Positions 1 through 12,350 of a stretch of 64,000 bases of DNA are shown one piece after another. Numbering within the stretch: position 1 is the first letter of the stretch; each line of letters starts with the position of its first letter. The stretch lies in the NCBI RefSeq assembly GCF_001625305.1, contig NW_017802602.1:1205068-1269067 (forward strand), given 5' to 3'. Position numbers and translations under genes: made by a program. Under the pieces are notes generated by a model. It saw only the letters and a list, made by a program, of their open reading frames with translations. It was not told the DNA's origin and did no database searches. This stretch comes from Branchiostoma belcheri. Taxonomy: Eukaryota; Chordata; Leptocardii; Amphioxiformes; Branchiostomatidae.

Positions 1-1008
1 TACGTATATATATACGTCTCATATACCATAGCAATATTAGAATATCAGAGGATTTCGAATGGTCAATCCTCGCTAAAATGTGAAGAAAACACCCATCACT
101 ATGAAGCTACAGAGTTGAATAAAATCTTACACAAACGTATTTTGTTTCGCAACGCACTTGATATATGGTACTTGAGTAATTGAGATTTATGACGACGTCC
201 ACCCTAAATACATGTTTTGCACGTCAACAACCGTCTGCATTCTCACGTCGCGTTATTTCCAGGGAACCGACATAAACTGGTGAGAACTAGTTCATGGCTG
301 ATCCCCAACGATGGGCAACGGGCCTGAGTTATTAAGTAAAATAAACTAATTTAGGCTTGCCACACGTTTTGCTATAATTATTCTTCTCAGCCATATACGA
401 TGACCTATCCTTGGTAGTAGTTTTATGATACAGATGCCTAAAGCTTGTTGAATAGAGCAGCAGTTTCCCTGTTTAAGAGGGTATAAACCGGCCCCACCCA
501 GCTTGACAAACAGGTTATCCCGGGTCATGTTCATACCGGTTTGGGGCTATCCAGTTACAGCTGCCCCGTGTGTGACATGTTCGACACATGATGAATGTGG
601 GAAGCGCTTGGCAACCTGCATCTCCAAAACAACAAACAGCTTTTCCCTCGGTATTTCAACCCTCTGCATTGCCGTGATGGTGCTTTGCCCATTTCGCTGT
701 AAGCACGTGCCGCCCTTATAACCAAATACCTCCAAACTAGCATCTGTTTTCCGAGGGAGACCAAAAGAAGAGAAGCGTGGGGTGGATAGAGAATGCGAGT
801 AAGCTTCAAGCAGAGGCGAATAGCCTGGATGCCAGACTCGTAGATTTAATGGCAGAGGTGTAACATTGGACTCTGCTGTTCCATTGTGGGGCCTACGCAA
901 AAATACTGAGCGTTCCAGTATCATCTGTGTCTGATCTGGTCAAACTGTTTCTCAGGGTCTATAATAACTGAGGGGGTCTGTGGTAAAATTTTCTTGGGGG
1001 CATGTTGG
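1..1008. other. Leading stretch, no gene recognised
   Basis: Mixed-composition DNA with only short open frames on both strands, none resembling a known domain. No repeats or RNA genes were seen. Confidence 0.4.
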
Positions 1009-1010
1009 CA

Positions 1011-1213
1011 CTGGAGCCGAGGAGCTGGCCTGTGTAGGCCCTGGAGCCAAGGATCTAGCCTGTGTAGGTCCTGTAGCCCAGGAGCTGGCCTGTGTAGGAC
1101 CTGGAGCCGAGGAGCTGGTCTATGTAGGCCCTGGAGCCGAGGAGCTGGCCTGTGTAGGCCCTGGAGCCGAGGAACTAGCCTGTGTAGGTCCTGGAGCCGA
1201 GGAGCTAGCCTAT
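1011..1213 (+). repeat. 30-bp minisatellite, about 6.7 units
   Basis: Units start at 1011, 1041, 1071, 1101, 1131, 1161 and 1191 (last one partial). The core is CTGGAGCCGAGGAGCTGGCC followed by TGTGTAGGCC, with a few substitutions per unit. Because 30 is a multiple of three, several frames stay open; one reads as a repeated GPGAEELACV decapeptide. Whether any frame is translated is unknown. Confidence 0.85.
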
Positions 1214-1219
1214 TACAAG

Positions 1220-1263
1220 TACGTAGCCTCTGGAAACAGCCCCCAAGCGTGAGGAGGCTACGT
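1220..1263. repeat. Small inverted repeat after the minisatellite
   Basis: ACGTAGCCTC and GAGGCTACGT form arms around a loop of about 25 bases. The GTAGCCTC end resembles the TAG-ended MITEs found elsewhere in the window, so this may be a remnant. Confidence 0.5.
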
Positions 1264-1324
1264 GTCATCTCGTCTCATGGCTCTCATTCAAGCGCACCCA
1301 CAGGTATCCCAGGAATTGGGATAG

Positions 1325-1726
1325 TGTGACACACGCCCGATAGTCTTACTGGATGTCCGTCCTGAAATAACAGAACTCAGCGCATTGGGAGAGGCCGGAG
1401 CACCTCTAGTCCGTGTAGGCGGGCCAGTCGGGGGAGAGACGCGCTACAACGCTTGTGACGCAGGGAGAGTGAGAGAGCTCGATCGGGCTAGGAGCCTGGT
1501 GCCACACCGGGGAGAGTTTACCTGCACGTTACTGCCTGGACTAGACACTCCGGAAGGACCGGATGGGTTGAGAATGGCCGCTGTGCAACGACAGACGTCG
1601 CAGCAATGGGGGCATGTGGAGGAAGAGAGCGACAGGAGAGAGCACTACGAGAAGGAGTGGTGGAAGTGGAAGGGACAGACGAGAGCAGACGTAGCGCATC
1701 TACGGAAGGGTGATGCCGCCGCAAGG
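1325..1726 (+). CDS. Candidate exon of unknown protein (weak)
   Basis: A 134-codon open stretch rich in charged residues runs into GCAAG|GTGAGG, a good splice-donor match, with the preceding codon broken after two bases. The next coding exon recognised downstream (4780) begins with one base before its frame, so the two would join in phase. That match has a one-in-three chance of being accidental, and no domain is recognised. It could equally be non-coding GC-rich sequence. Confidence 0.2.
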
Positions 1727-1727
1727 T

Positions 1728-3602
1728 GAGGGGGGATTCTTAGTGTTTGTTTACACTCAGTCCGGAGTTTGAAAACTTTGATGATGGATTGGTTTGGATC
1801 GACTTTCAGAAGAAAAATAAAGCGTTGTTGACAAGAATTCTAACATCGCGACTAATGAATCAACGCGCACAATAATGCACGAGATGACCACTACGCAAAC
1901 ATGTGCGGATTTGCTTGACTTAGGTGGTCTAAGTTTGATGCATTCTTAACATGAAGCCCCAGCAAAAAGTCATTGGTAATGTTTTCATAGAAGTAGCTTT
2001 GCTGCAGCATGTGAGAATGAAAATATGGCGTTTCATCGGCAATGGTGATCAAATAGAATAACTATTGCAGTTGGGACATTACTAAGTCCACATTTGAACT
2101 TGAAAAACTATAATCATTTCATAACAACACGTTAATAGCAGTAGATTTGCAGCAGTGTGCTCCTATTTGGTAGGCCCAAATTACCACAGGAAATGCAAAT
2201 ATTGGTTATAACCACATTCTGTAATATATCATAAACATATTAACTACAGTAATCAATGAACAGACTTTGCACTTGACCGAGCTTGTATATAACCCTCTGT
2301 TATAATGTACAGGTGCATCAAAGATCAATTAGCAAATAGTTTCTTTCATCTTGGATGAATCGTCGTCACTTTCGATTCACCAGAACCTCATCTTTCGTTT
2401 CATTTCATTTTAAATCCGAGAAAAGAAACTTGAACCACGTAGCAAAATAGTTTGTCTGCGTGGACTGCCCAAAGCTGTAGGAGCAGCGCCATTCTGGATT
2501 GTGAGACTGAAAATAGCCGATGGTACCACCGAGGATTGGGTGTCATCAAACCCGTGTGCTGCTGCGCGGAGCCTGCGGAGTTATGCAGCAAATTCAGCTC
2601 CTGGAGCGGCCCACTATCCGCAGAGGTGGTCTCTCCGTCCACTCTGTAACTCGCTTCGTCCCTAAAGACTGAAATTTGCCCCCCTCACACTCCTAGTTTG
2701 TAGTAATCACTCCAGTTTATGATATCCAGGCTAACGCACGGTGCTATCGTGACGGGTAAGAGGATGCTGTATCGGTTTGCTTTCACGGGAAATTCCCGAA
2801 GGTCCGTTGTAAAGTGGCGCGATCCCCAGGGGAGATATTTATGTTCGGCAAAACATTCAGGTCTCCTTATCGGGTCTCAGTTTGGCTGAACATATTACGA
2901 CTTGGATGTAACAGGGTGGGACCGACATCGATACAGGGCATTACCGAGGTACTGTCGCATATTTAACCTCTCTTTGTAAAGTAGCAGGCAGATAGTCGTG
3001 GCAATCCCTACCATAAGTGGAGGATCGAGGTTGGAAGTTCAGACACCTCGGTCCGCTGGGAAGTTGTTTGCGGGGTACTTTTAAAATTTAAGTGTTTGTT
3101 TGTTCAAAACCTGCTGCGTCACCAGCGATTGGATCGCTATGCGGGTTCGTGAAAAAACGTTTAAACTCACTTTTACCTTCACCTCAACAGTCTGGTCTGC
3201 TAAAACTAAGCTTTGTTCATCAACATGACATATCCGGTATCGTACAAACGTTTAAGTGGTTATAGATGCAGCTGAATCTAGTCTGTGGGCATCTAAATAC
3301 AGTCCGTCTCGTCAAGGCCATGCTCTGTTCAAAAGGTGCAACAATCAATTTAACATGAAATTCTAATCCTAGAAACCAAAGCAGAAATAAAAGCCACAGT
3401 TTCATTGCCGCTCCCTTATACGTGAAATCGTCAGCAGCATATAAGGGACATTGCAGGCTTAATTGGAGCCTTCCATGGTTTTTCCGTGTCGGTTGGGGTG
3501 ATTGAGGATGTCTGTGGCAGCCCAGGTCAGGCTGGTGGACATGCAGAGGACAGCTGCTGCACCGGGCGTCACATCGAGACCTTTCAGGGATAGGAAATGG
3601 CC
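1728..3602. other. Non-coding or intronic stretch, nothing recognised
   Basis: Short ORFs occur at 2400-2649 (both strands) and at 3220-3684 (minus), but none shows a domain, clear splice sites or family resemblance. It may be an intron or upstream region of the gene ending at 5860. Confidence 0.35.
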
Positions 3603-3921
3603 GTGGTTTCCTCTGTAGAATGTTACATCTGTAGGTGTGAAGAAGAAAGGGTAGAAATGGCATCATCCACCTGTTTCTATACACGCCACAGATTTAAACG
3701 CGTAGACATTGAATCGTTATCGTGAGGAAATGCATTAGTCGTAGTAAAAATGGGGGTGGATTCCTCTTTAGAACGTTACATCTGTAGGTGTGAAGAGGAA
3801 ATAGTAGAAAGTCTGTTTAAAATCATCATCCACCTGTTTCCATACACGCCACAGATTCAAACGTGCATTTGTAGACATTGAATCATTATCGTGAGAAACT
3901 GGCGTGTATTTTAGTAAAACT
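3603..3921. repeat. Tandem duplication of about 155 bp
   Basis: 3603-3754 and 3755-3921 share long near-identical blocks, including the CATCTGTAGGTGTGAAGA, CACGCCACAGATT and GACATTGAATC segments, with scattered substitutions and small indels. It is head to tail and non-coding as far as can be seen. Confidence 0.8.
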
Positions 3922-4779
3922 AGAGGCTGACTTACACATCAGCTCATTCAGAAATCCATTTTATCTCTTAACATTACATGGTTCTGGCTTCCCTAACTTT
4001 CCAAAACAACTGTTGAGAGTAGCTGTACATGAACATGTACGTACTTACATGTCCTTACGTACAGTGTAGGGGCTGATAAAATGATACTGGCAATAGAGTA
4101 AGTTTTGAAAGATTGTTTGTGTATCCCTTCAACTCATTATAACATGACAAACCTGAACACACCGGTTTCATGCGGTCTTTAGAATTCCTCGTATTCATGT
4201 CGTGGATCAGTCGCATCGTGTATTGACGTTTGGCAGCGCATCGTAGTAACATGACAGTGCGATGCACAATGTGACTCATGCCAACATAAACACCATAAAA
4301 TGTTTGTTTGCAACATGACTGGTGCAGTGCTTTGATCTTCACCACCCCTCCCGTCCTTGTTTTCGCTCTTACATCTTCAAAGTAATTATATCGTTTGTCT
4401 TATCAGGTCTTGCCCAGTATTGACCCTTGGCGCAAATTAAACTTTTGTTAATAGCTACGTCTAGCAAAATGTTTCTTCTCTAAACAAAGGCCTAACTATT
4501 TCTATGATATATTAGATGGGCAAGTCATAAATGCCCCTACTGTACTCAGTCACAGCGAGTACCACTCTGCGATAGTTCTAGGGAAGAATGAGTTTTGGCT
4601 AAATCCTTGGTTGATAACTTTCACTGGTACTTGAAGGCATGACTATTTCTTGTTGTTTTCTTAATTTTCTTGTGAAGTGATGCCACTTCTAGAATCGACT
4701 TACACTTGATGACAATGTCCATTTCCTTGAAAGTCTCATAAAGTAACACTTCTTGTCTTTCTCTTGTCTATTTTTGCAG
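3922..4779 (+). other. Probable last intron of the 4780-5860 gene
   Basis: AT-rich sequence ends in a pyrimidine tract and TTTTTGCAG at 4771-4779, a good 3' splice site directly before the long GC-rich open frame. No transposon or RNA was recognised inside. Confidence 0.4.
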
Positions 4780-5860
4780 CCAAGCGTCGCAAGGAGGGCC
4801 GGGAACTTGGCCCGGATTCAGGCAGAACATCCCGACTTTCGAGCAACTGCACAGCGTCGCCCCGCCCGTGGCCACCACCTCCACAGGCATACCCCCCGGC
4901 GGAGACCGACCCCCCTCCCCCACGCCCCCCTGGAGAGAGGGGAAGAAGTTCATCAGCAGGAGAACCGGCCCGACGATCATCAGCGTGTCCACGGAGGAGC
5001 TTCGCCACACCGTGCACACCAGAGCTCAAAGTAAGCTGCCGCCTCCGCAGAAGTACGAGCAGCCCGTCCAGAACCGGCCGTCTGCACCACCACCACAGCA
5101 GCAGCAAGCTCCACCTCCTCAGCCCGTGAAGGTAGCGAACACGCCAAGGATGGCGGAGGCTCCGACAAACACGCCCGCGGCTGCGCCTCAGGCTGCGCCC
5201 GCCCACCTGTCGGCCCAGGCCCGAGCCGACTACGAGGCGGCGGAAGTGGTAGGGCACGTCGACTTGTCCGGATACGCCAACGTCGTGTACGACCTGCACG
5301 TTGACAAAGGGAAGCTGGCCAGGACGGTGGACGCGGCTTCCAAGAGGGTCCGGAGCCGGGGCGCGTCTGCGAGCGGCTCCGCGTCGGCCACACGCGAGGG
5401 GTCGCCGGTCAGGGAGCTGGGGGCTGCCGGTGAGGCGGGGGCGCAGCAATCGTCAGCCGCTGCCGCTGCCTCCGCTGCCCCGTCACAGGCCCAGGCGAGC
5501 GCCGCGGCGGCCACACAGAAAACAACCAGCACTACCGTGCAACAACAACAAACGTCCGCGGTCTCAGCCCAGCAGCAGTCGGCCTCCGCCGCTGCCAGCG
5601 TCCTGGAGTCGTCTTCAGCAGCAGCTCCTGTGAGCAGCCAGGACGCGGCCGCGGGGGGCGGCCAGCCCTCATGGACGGTCCGGGGCTCGGCGCAGGGCGG
5701 CGGAGGGGCAGCCGGCGGCGGTGGGAGAAGGGTGTTCGTCGGCCGCCCGTCGGACTTCGTACCTGACCACCTCCGTCCCACCATCCGCGCCACACCCGGC
5801 CAGCGGTCAAGATACATAAAAACATACTCGTACGTCGCCAAACACCAGCTGATGGAATAA
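4780..5860 (+). CDS. Terminal coding exon of a Pro/Ala/Gln-rich protein of unknown family
   Basis: The open frame runs 359 codons from the splice acceptor at 4778-4779 to TAA at 5858-5860. One base completes a codon from an upstream exon, so a first ATG at 4868 need not be the real start. The product is low-complexity: proline-rich at the front, then glutamine, alanine and serine tracts, then a glycine-rich run. More structured-looking islands are KKFISRRTGPTIISVSTEEL near the front, VVGHVDLSGYANVVYDLHVD in the middle, and a basic, aromatic-containing C-terminus (RRVFVGRPSDFVPDHLRP, ending KHQLME). I do not recognise a domain family, and cytoskeletal adaptor or scaffold is only a guess. GC content is far above the flanks, so other frames are also open. 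The chosen frame is favoured by the acceptor, the length and the downstream poly(A) signal. Confidence 0.6.
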
Positions 5861-6237
5861 CAACGAAAAAAAGCAGCAACAAAAACAACAAACAACAACA
5901 GAGTTTTTGTTTATGAAGCAAAAAGTGTGAGAAGAAGATGTGAGGTAGATTTCAGCCTCTCGCGACGACGTTTCTCTGGCTAGTTCCGGTGGCAATGGCA
6001 GCGAGTCATTGGAGGGAAAACGTGTAATGACCTGCCCTAGACGCTAGCTGTAGGAATTTTCAGGGTTCACCCAACACTGTGCTACTCGGCTTCTTCAACT
6101 GTATCTAACGCCATGAAGAAATAAAGACTAAGCTTTCTTTCCAACACTGGAATGAAGTAGGGACTTACCCCAAATTTCCGGCTGACTCCTTCAAACTTGT
6201 TCACGGAATGGACCCGTCTACTCTTGGAACGTGGCGT
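5861..6237 (+). other. Putative 3' UTR of the gene ending at 5860
   Basis: A-rich sequence follows the stop codon. An AATAAA lies 260 bases downstream, giving a plausible short 3' UTR. Confidence 0.45.
6120..6125 (+). terminator. AATAAA polyadenylation signal
   Basis: A canonical hexamer lies 260 bases after the stop at 5860, on the same strand. No transcript evidence is available here. Confidence 0.45.
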
Positions 6238-6342
6238 CGGAGACACGTGGCCGTAGTAGCGGGTCGTACGTGCCAGATAACCTGTGTCGCCCCCCGTCTC
6301 TGTTCAGGGTATGACCCGCTACTACGGTCACGTTTCTCTGTC
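6238..6342. repeat. Foldback repeat, arms of about 30 bp
   Basis: The left arm 6238-6269 (around CCGTAGTAGCGGGTC) pairs with 6310-6342 (around GACCCGCTACTACGG), with a loop of about 40 bases. It is probably a small MITE remnant. Confidence 0.7.
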
Positions 6343-8101
6343 ATCTCCCAAACCGTAGGAATGAACAAGACGCTTGGCGGAGAAAGAAACCTTACAAGAT
6401 TCACCGAGAAGTGCAGCCCAACTCCATCGCTATGTCCAACATCGATCTGGATGTGTCGCTGGTCGCTACATGCAGAACAAACGACGATAACTAAACGCAA
6501 GAAAAGCCAAAGGTGTAAAGTTTGAGTGGTAAAAACCCTTGCAGGTGTTAGATACAGGCGATGTGTTTCACATCGGCTTTATATCTGATCGATCTCCGTT
6601 AGCATGAAATGATGCTTTGGCAAAACAGCTGTCGTGGGGTGTAAACAAAAACTGTGACTTGAAACCTGAGACGATAGCATGTCGCATTGTCTATATAAAT
6701 GTAGCAAGGGCAGACGCTGCTTTGATACATTACACTGGATACTTTACGGTGCCAAGCGTTGTCCTGCGTGTACCTTACTTGATATGTATCAGAGAGCTAA
6801 CGTTTATGTCATGCGAAGTTTGATTATTAAAGAATCTATTGGAGACTGCGAGTGTGAGAACTCCAAGCGACGATTACTGATTGGACTATGGTGTGTTGGT
6901 ATGTGGGAGCATGGGTCGTCTTCTGCCTGCTTCACTGACCGCAGAGGCATTCTAGGAACGCTCCAGTCTGAACCAGAACTCAACACTGGGACACGGAATA
7001 AAGCATGATGACTTTGTTGGTGCATTCTGAAGGACTATAATATAAAAGTGTGAATCTATTAATTTTAAGGTCCTAAATAATAATGTCCAATCTAGCAAAG
7101 CAGTAATTAGTGATGGGTGCATGAGGAAAGTGTCCTATAGAACTGCGTATGAGAACTTGTTTGAAGCATTCACCTATGTGCAACACTTTCCACTGGAATG
7201 CATCACAAAGTAGAATGAACAGATAAAAACAGACGTGTACATACTGATAGCATCATTTATAGTGATTGCTTTAGTCCAATACATAGGCTTTCTGTGGGGT
7301 CAAATTTAAAGGGATCCCCAAAAGTACACTGTCGACCGCTTAATGTTAGTATGAAGAGTTTCGGAAAGTGTCTTCTTTAAGTGTACGTGTAAATATAAGA
7401 CGTTGTCGTCTTTAAGGAATGACATAATGACGTGATCTCGCACTGCCAAGACTTCTCGCTTTCTCGCATTCAGACGACGGTGCAGGCAGATGATTTTGAT
7501 GATACTATATCTATATTATGTAACGTTACAATGGAAATCTTTTTTCTGGCGAATATAATTTGTTGGTTACTTTTTTCTCTTCTATCCTTCTAAGTATCGG
7601 ACAACATTACAAGCAATTGGTAAACGCTGTATGTTGATCATGGATAAAACCACATTGGACTGGCTAACCCCAAAAGAGACAACCTTTGATATATATTATT
7701 TAGACTAAGATTTAAGGCAATAATTTTTATAAGTGATTCGATATATTAATTGCCAGCGGTATGAGTAAGTGCTGTTTTCCCATAGCAGGATGTCTGTGCC
7801 AATTTACGAAGAAATGCTTTGAGTAATGACAGAAAAAACTTCTCAACGGCCAACGCAATGCCCAGAAAATCTGCATCTATCCAAGAACTTTGATCACCAA
7901 AATCTTTGCAACGGGCTGCTTGTAGATTTTACGTGTGAAACTTTGCGTACCGGATAGAGTGATGGAGAATGTTAAGGGGGAGTTATCCTCTTTTTATTTT
8001 AGCTATCACTTGCAGGGCGTTACGGCCGCTGAACCATATATAGATCGCGGTATGTTCGCAAACCTATTTTGGGTGGGCGGGCGGTTATAGAATTGAAAAC
8101 A
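6343..8101. other. AT-rich intergenic stretch, nothing recognised
   Basis: Only short ORFs without family resemblance and no clear repeats. It is treated as intergenic. Confidence 0.4.
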
Positions 8102-8435
8102 CGTATTAGTAACTCATTAACAATGGAGCGTGGTTTAGTCGCGCAGCTTCAGAATAAACCAGGTTTAACCTTCATGAGTAAATGTTGAGAAAGGCCGTGA
8201 GTTGTTATGACGAGGTTTTCTTCTGGATGTACCAGTGTTTATGTTCAAAAACAAATCAAACTCTACTACTGGCTTACGCATTAGTAACTCATTAACAAGA
8301 GATGGAGCGAGTTTTAGCAGTTCAGCTTCAGAATAAACCAGGTTTAACCTTCATGAGTAAATGTTGAGAAAGGCCGTGAGTTGTTATGGCGAGGTTTTCT
8401 TCTGGATGTACCAGTGTTTTTGTTCAAGTGCAAAT
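8102..8435. repeat. Direct repeat, two copies of about 150 bp
   Basis: 8102-8253 and 8277-8435 share near-identical sequence from ATTAGTAACTCATTAACA through GGATGTACCAGTGTTT. The spacer is about 23 bp. Confidence 0.85.
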
Positions 8436-8444
8436 ATAACTCTA

Positions 8445-8687
8445 CAACTTAGATAAACAACGGAGATAACTTCAGGACGTTTTGAGTGACATCCCTCACT
8501 CTTCTTCAGTATACATGTATAATAGTGACACAAGTCTTTGTCATGTTCCACTGTTTTTTCTAGTTCCTTCCCTTGTGACTAGTGTCGACTTGTGCTCTCA
8601 GTTCACTTAGTGAAGAGGAGTGAAGAAGAGTGGCGGATGTCACTCGAAACGTCTGGAAGTTATCTCCGTTATTTATCCAGTAGCAGA
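8445..8687. mobile_element. Foldback MITE
   Basis: Arms around AACGGAGATAACTTC...GAGTGACATCC (8445-8512) pair with GGATGTCACTC...GAAGTTATCTCCGTT (8620-8687). The arms are imperfect and about 65 bp long. A TTACCTGGATGTCTAACCTT segment lies just outside and recurs near 60780, so this family has other members. Confidence 0.75.
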
Positions 8688-8832
8688 GTTTGATTTGATT
8701 TTAATTATTGTCTTACCTGGATGTCTAACCTTCATCAACGTATTAGTGTTAATGTGTGTGGATGGAGCCTGGTGATCGGTGACATTCGTGGTACCGCCAG
8801 AGCAACGGACAATGTAAGAAAGTTAATATCAG

Positions 8833-8986
8833 TAGTCTCCACCAGACTCCTTTGCAGAAATCGGTCTAAAAGAATGTAGCTGGCTAGGGGAGTTGGCCGG
8901 CCATAGAGGGTCCAGTTTGCATGCAACATTCTTTTAGGCCGATTTCTATTATTCATTCAGCCTGCAAATGAGTCTGATGGAGATTA
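8833..8986. mobile_element. MITE family H, copy 1
   Basis: It starts TAGTCTCCACCAGACTCCTT and ends in the approximate reverse complement. An inner arm AAATCGGTCTAAAAGAATGT pairs with ACATTCTTTTAGGCCGATTT. A second copy is at 34118-34393. Confidence 0.75.
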
Positions 8987-9399
8987 GATATCAGCACGTC
9001 TGCGCGAAAGCTGTAATGTATTGTGCATAGCACTTCCGCAGAACGTCTGGTTTAAGGCCGTATTCAAATGTTGTGTTGGAAAATATATTGTCTGCAACAG
9101 GCACAATTCTGTTGCAACGTTGACCAAACATCCAAGGAAATTCGGGAACAATCAGGTTTACGGTCAGATGCAGTACGTTCTGCCGACGCGCTAGTGTTTA
9201 TGATGTATGATCTTAGTGGGAATTGCTTAATTCTTAAGAGTATTGTCTCTCACATTCGAACAGTGCTGGGAAGGTACTTTTTTTAAAGAATGTGAGATCC
9301 TGAATGAATGATGAAGAGGTCGATTACTAACATGTAAAAAAACAAGAGGAAGGGACATATGTATACTTTTACTCCCAGACATACTTACATTCTCTGACA

Positions 9400-9733
9400 T
9401 TAATCATATATGATTAATGTCAACCAGCAACCTGCTCAAGCCAGCCCAAGGGCGTACCCGAGGGAGCCACCAGTATAAATATCAACCTATACATGCACGA
9501 ACAGACGCTTACAAATATTCCTTCTTCCCTCGCACAATCCCCCAATGGAACGCCTTGCCTGGCCCGGTAGTTATGGCTCCCACCGTTGAGTCCTTCCGGG
9601 CTAGGCTGGAGGCCTGCCCGCCTTAGACCAAGGCCTCCCCCCCCTAAAGTGCCCCATCAGGGGCTATATGGGGGTGTAGCCGGGGCTCACATCATCTTTG
9701 AGCCCCGGCAAAGATGATGAAGATGAAGATATA
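9400..9733 (+). mobile_element. 5'-truncated non-LTR retrotransposon (LINE) 3' end
   Basis: The frame at 9417-9626 encodes the typical last residues of LINE reverse-transcriptase ORFs: a YKYSFFPRTIPQWNALP motif followed by a short F-x-x-x-L tail and stop. A short 3' UTR follows, ending in GATGAAGATGAAGAT-type repeats, as expected for a target-primed insertion. The catalytic RT domain is absent, so the copy is dead. Confidence 0.75.
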
Positions 9734-11053
9734 TGAAACAGAGCAAGGGTAATGAAATGAAAAAAACACACACTTTGTTGCCAAACGCAAAAAAAATGCC
9801 AGCTATTTTAAGCTGCTGATCAGCTACGGACTGTACTCCGTACGCCGCCCTGCAGATTAAGGGGGTACTGCATTCATATTGATATAAAATAGACTCGCCT
9901 CCCCCTGCAGGGCACAGCACAGTAATAGGGCTTTCCTATGTTAATATATGGGAATTATGTCAAAACAACGTGGTCAACATTCATATACCTGAGTTTTAGA
10001 CCTTGAAGAACATACATTGGCAGGGTAGGCCAACCTCTCAAGTCTCCATTCCCAAAAAATGACAAAATCCTACGCACCTAAACCATGCGAGAATTCTACC
10101 CAAACATTGAGAAGTGACCCCTGACCTCTCTGGACAGCTGATGACCGCATGTAAACCTATATCTTCTTCAGCCAGCCAGACAACACAAACATGGCTGCAA
10201 GTCTGTTTTTTCACCAAAATGAAAATACTACAACCCTTACCTATAACATCCAAGTCCAAAACAACAACATTTCCCTAGAAAAAGACTTCTTTACACTCTA
10301 CATTACATTGCCATCTCTATATACTAGAACTGGGCCCTCTGCGCCTGCGCTATAACTGACCTTTGCCCTCCATTTGGAATGAAATCATTTGCACATTTGA
10401 AATTTGAGGTGCTTTGTCTGACTAACAAGTTCTTATCAAGAGAAAGGCAATAAGTTTAAAATACACACTGTGTAAATCCTATATATATAGAAGAAGAACT
10501 TTATTGCACGACAATTGCACATTGTACAATGTATGGCAAACTACATAAAGAGAGTAATAAACAATAAAATAAATGTGTTGAATAAGACCTAATGTCGAAT
10601 AAAACTTAACATATCTATATCACAATTATTCAAATAATAAGGGATAGCACAAGTCTTTGATAAAGTGTTACAAAGTGGGCTAATCACAAGTTTCGGTATT
10701 TTTTCTAATAACAACGCATTCCTTTACATATCTACCTATGTAAAGATATAGTCACTGTATATATTCCGAAATGTGCCTCAGCGCGTACCGGCTGCCTTAT
10801 GACGTACAAACAGTTCCGTCACGCATGAGAGTACAGGTACTGTGTGTTTGTAGTCTCAAGGATGACCAGCGCCGGAGGCCAAACAAAATAATCATCCTCT
10901 GACACGGTCTGACCAGTAGATCACGAGAACGCCACATACATATTATTAGGTAGCCAGGAGTCCATCCGTGAACGCTTTGTCTCCGCTCCGTTCCTCCGCT
11001 CTGCCTTCACATGTATAGGTGCAAGGTATACAACCTACCTGGACTTCGCGAAC
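9734..11053. other. Region upstream of the ST8Sia-like gene
   Basis: No coding exon is recognised. It presumably contains the promoter and 5' UTR of the sialyltransferase. No TATA box or start site could be assigned with confidence. Confidence 0.35.
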
Positions 11054-11262
11054 TTGTACAGCCATTTCCGTACCACACGTACAGCAGACATGGTCACACC
11101 TTGCGGGTTGACAAACATGGCGTCTGGACAGGTCACACGGACAGCGCGACACCACGACATGTCGTCCGCAGGTAACAAGGACCTGGGAAGGCGGATTAAA
11201 TTGTCAGTCGTCAGCCTGGCTGTCTTCGCGACGCTTCTAGTTCTTCAACAGGCGCTACTGAG
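11054..11262 (+). CDS. ST8Sia-like exon 1 (cytoplasmic tail and signal anchor)
   Basis: The open frame holds four in-frame ATGs (11054, 11090, 11117, 11159) and ends CTGAG|GTCAGT, leaving two bases of a split codon. It encodes basic residues and then a hydrophobic segment of about 20 residues, the Golgi signal anchor. Confidence 0.85.
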
Positions 11263-12304
11263 GTCAGTTTTTGTCTGTTGTAGACGTCCTTGGTCACTAC
11301 AACTCTCCAAGCAATAGCTCATAGGCTTTGGTTTATTTATGTTTACCGTTTTTGTTCTGTTTCCTCTTGCGTTCCAACCACAAAAGGTCAATGACAACAA
11401 CCAGACGGCTGTTACCATGGTAACTGGTGTTGGGTTGCGTCATGTTGCAGTTTTATAGGAGGGATTTAGACTCCTGTCTGACCATATATATATGAATGTG
11501 TTTGAGTAAGAATTAACAGAGCAGGCCATATGCGAAGGTAAACATTATAGCCTGGGTGCCACCCCATTTGTAACGGCTACCCCGTAGCAAGTCAGATATT
11601 CTAGGTATATACCTAAGTATATCTCACCAAGTTTTTTTTAATGTTTTGCCAGTGAACAGATATCAGATCTTGTCCCTCAGCAGCGGTTGACTAAAAACAG
11701 TACTGCGCAATCTGGTCTGACGTCATCAGCTGCCAAGGACCAACTGAGGTCAGTGGACTGTTGGGGGGGGGGGGCTAAATCGCTACGATGTCCTAGTTGC
11801 CGGTTTCTATTAAAAAAACGACTCCCCCTGTATCAAAATCTAAAGCTGCTTGTGACAATTCAGCCGTCCCAATATCGACTAGACATAACCGCCCTTCGGC
11901 CTTGGGGTAATTACTGTAGATAAGTAGACATTCTAAACAATTAGATAAAGGAGGAGTAAAAAATGTGCCCAGTTCTCATATAATCAGTGTTCAACACATT
12001 TATGTTACACAGAATGCTCTAAACCTCTGCGAGAGTGATATCTTTTAGCCCCATAGCTTGCCAGCTTGTAGCGTGGTGACCATATGTATACCACCGTAGG
12101 CTTTCCGGTATCTCTACGGTGCTGGGAGTGTTGCCCGCCCGCCCTGGCCCGTTAAGTCATGCCGGGGAATTTTTTAACGATGTTGCGTTCAATTAGCTCG
12201 CTTTACAGTACGGCAGTTATTGGAAAGGGGGTTGGAAAGATAGATTGTAAGTAAAAAGGCTTATATGTAACGTTGTATATATACATGTGTGTATATGTAC
12301 ATGT

Positions 12305-12350
<46 letters not shown>

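Noticed and set aside
3220..3405. Minus-strand ORF with a signal-peptide-like start (MKLWLLFLLWFLGL)
   Set aside because: Only 61 codons, no domain, no neighbouring exon or promoter signal; a hydrophobic run of this kind is common by chance in AT-rich DNA.
5230..5898. 222-codon minus-strand ORF opposite the 4780-5860 exon
   Set aside because: GC-rich shadow; the plus-strand frame has the acceptor, the natural stop and the poly(A) signal.
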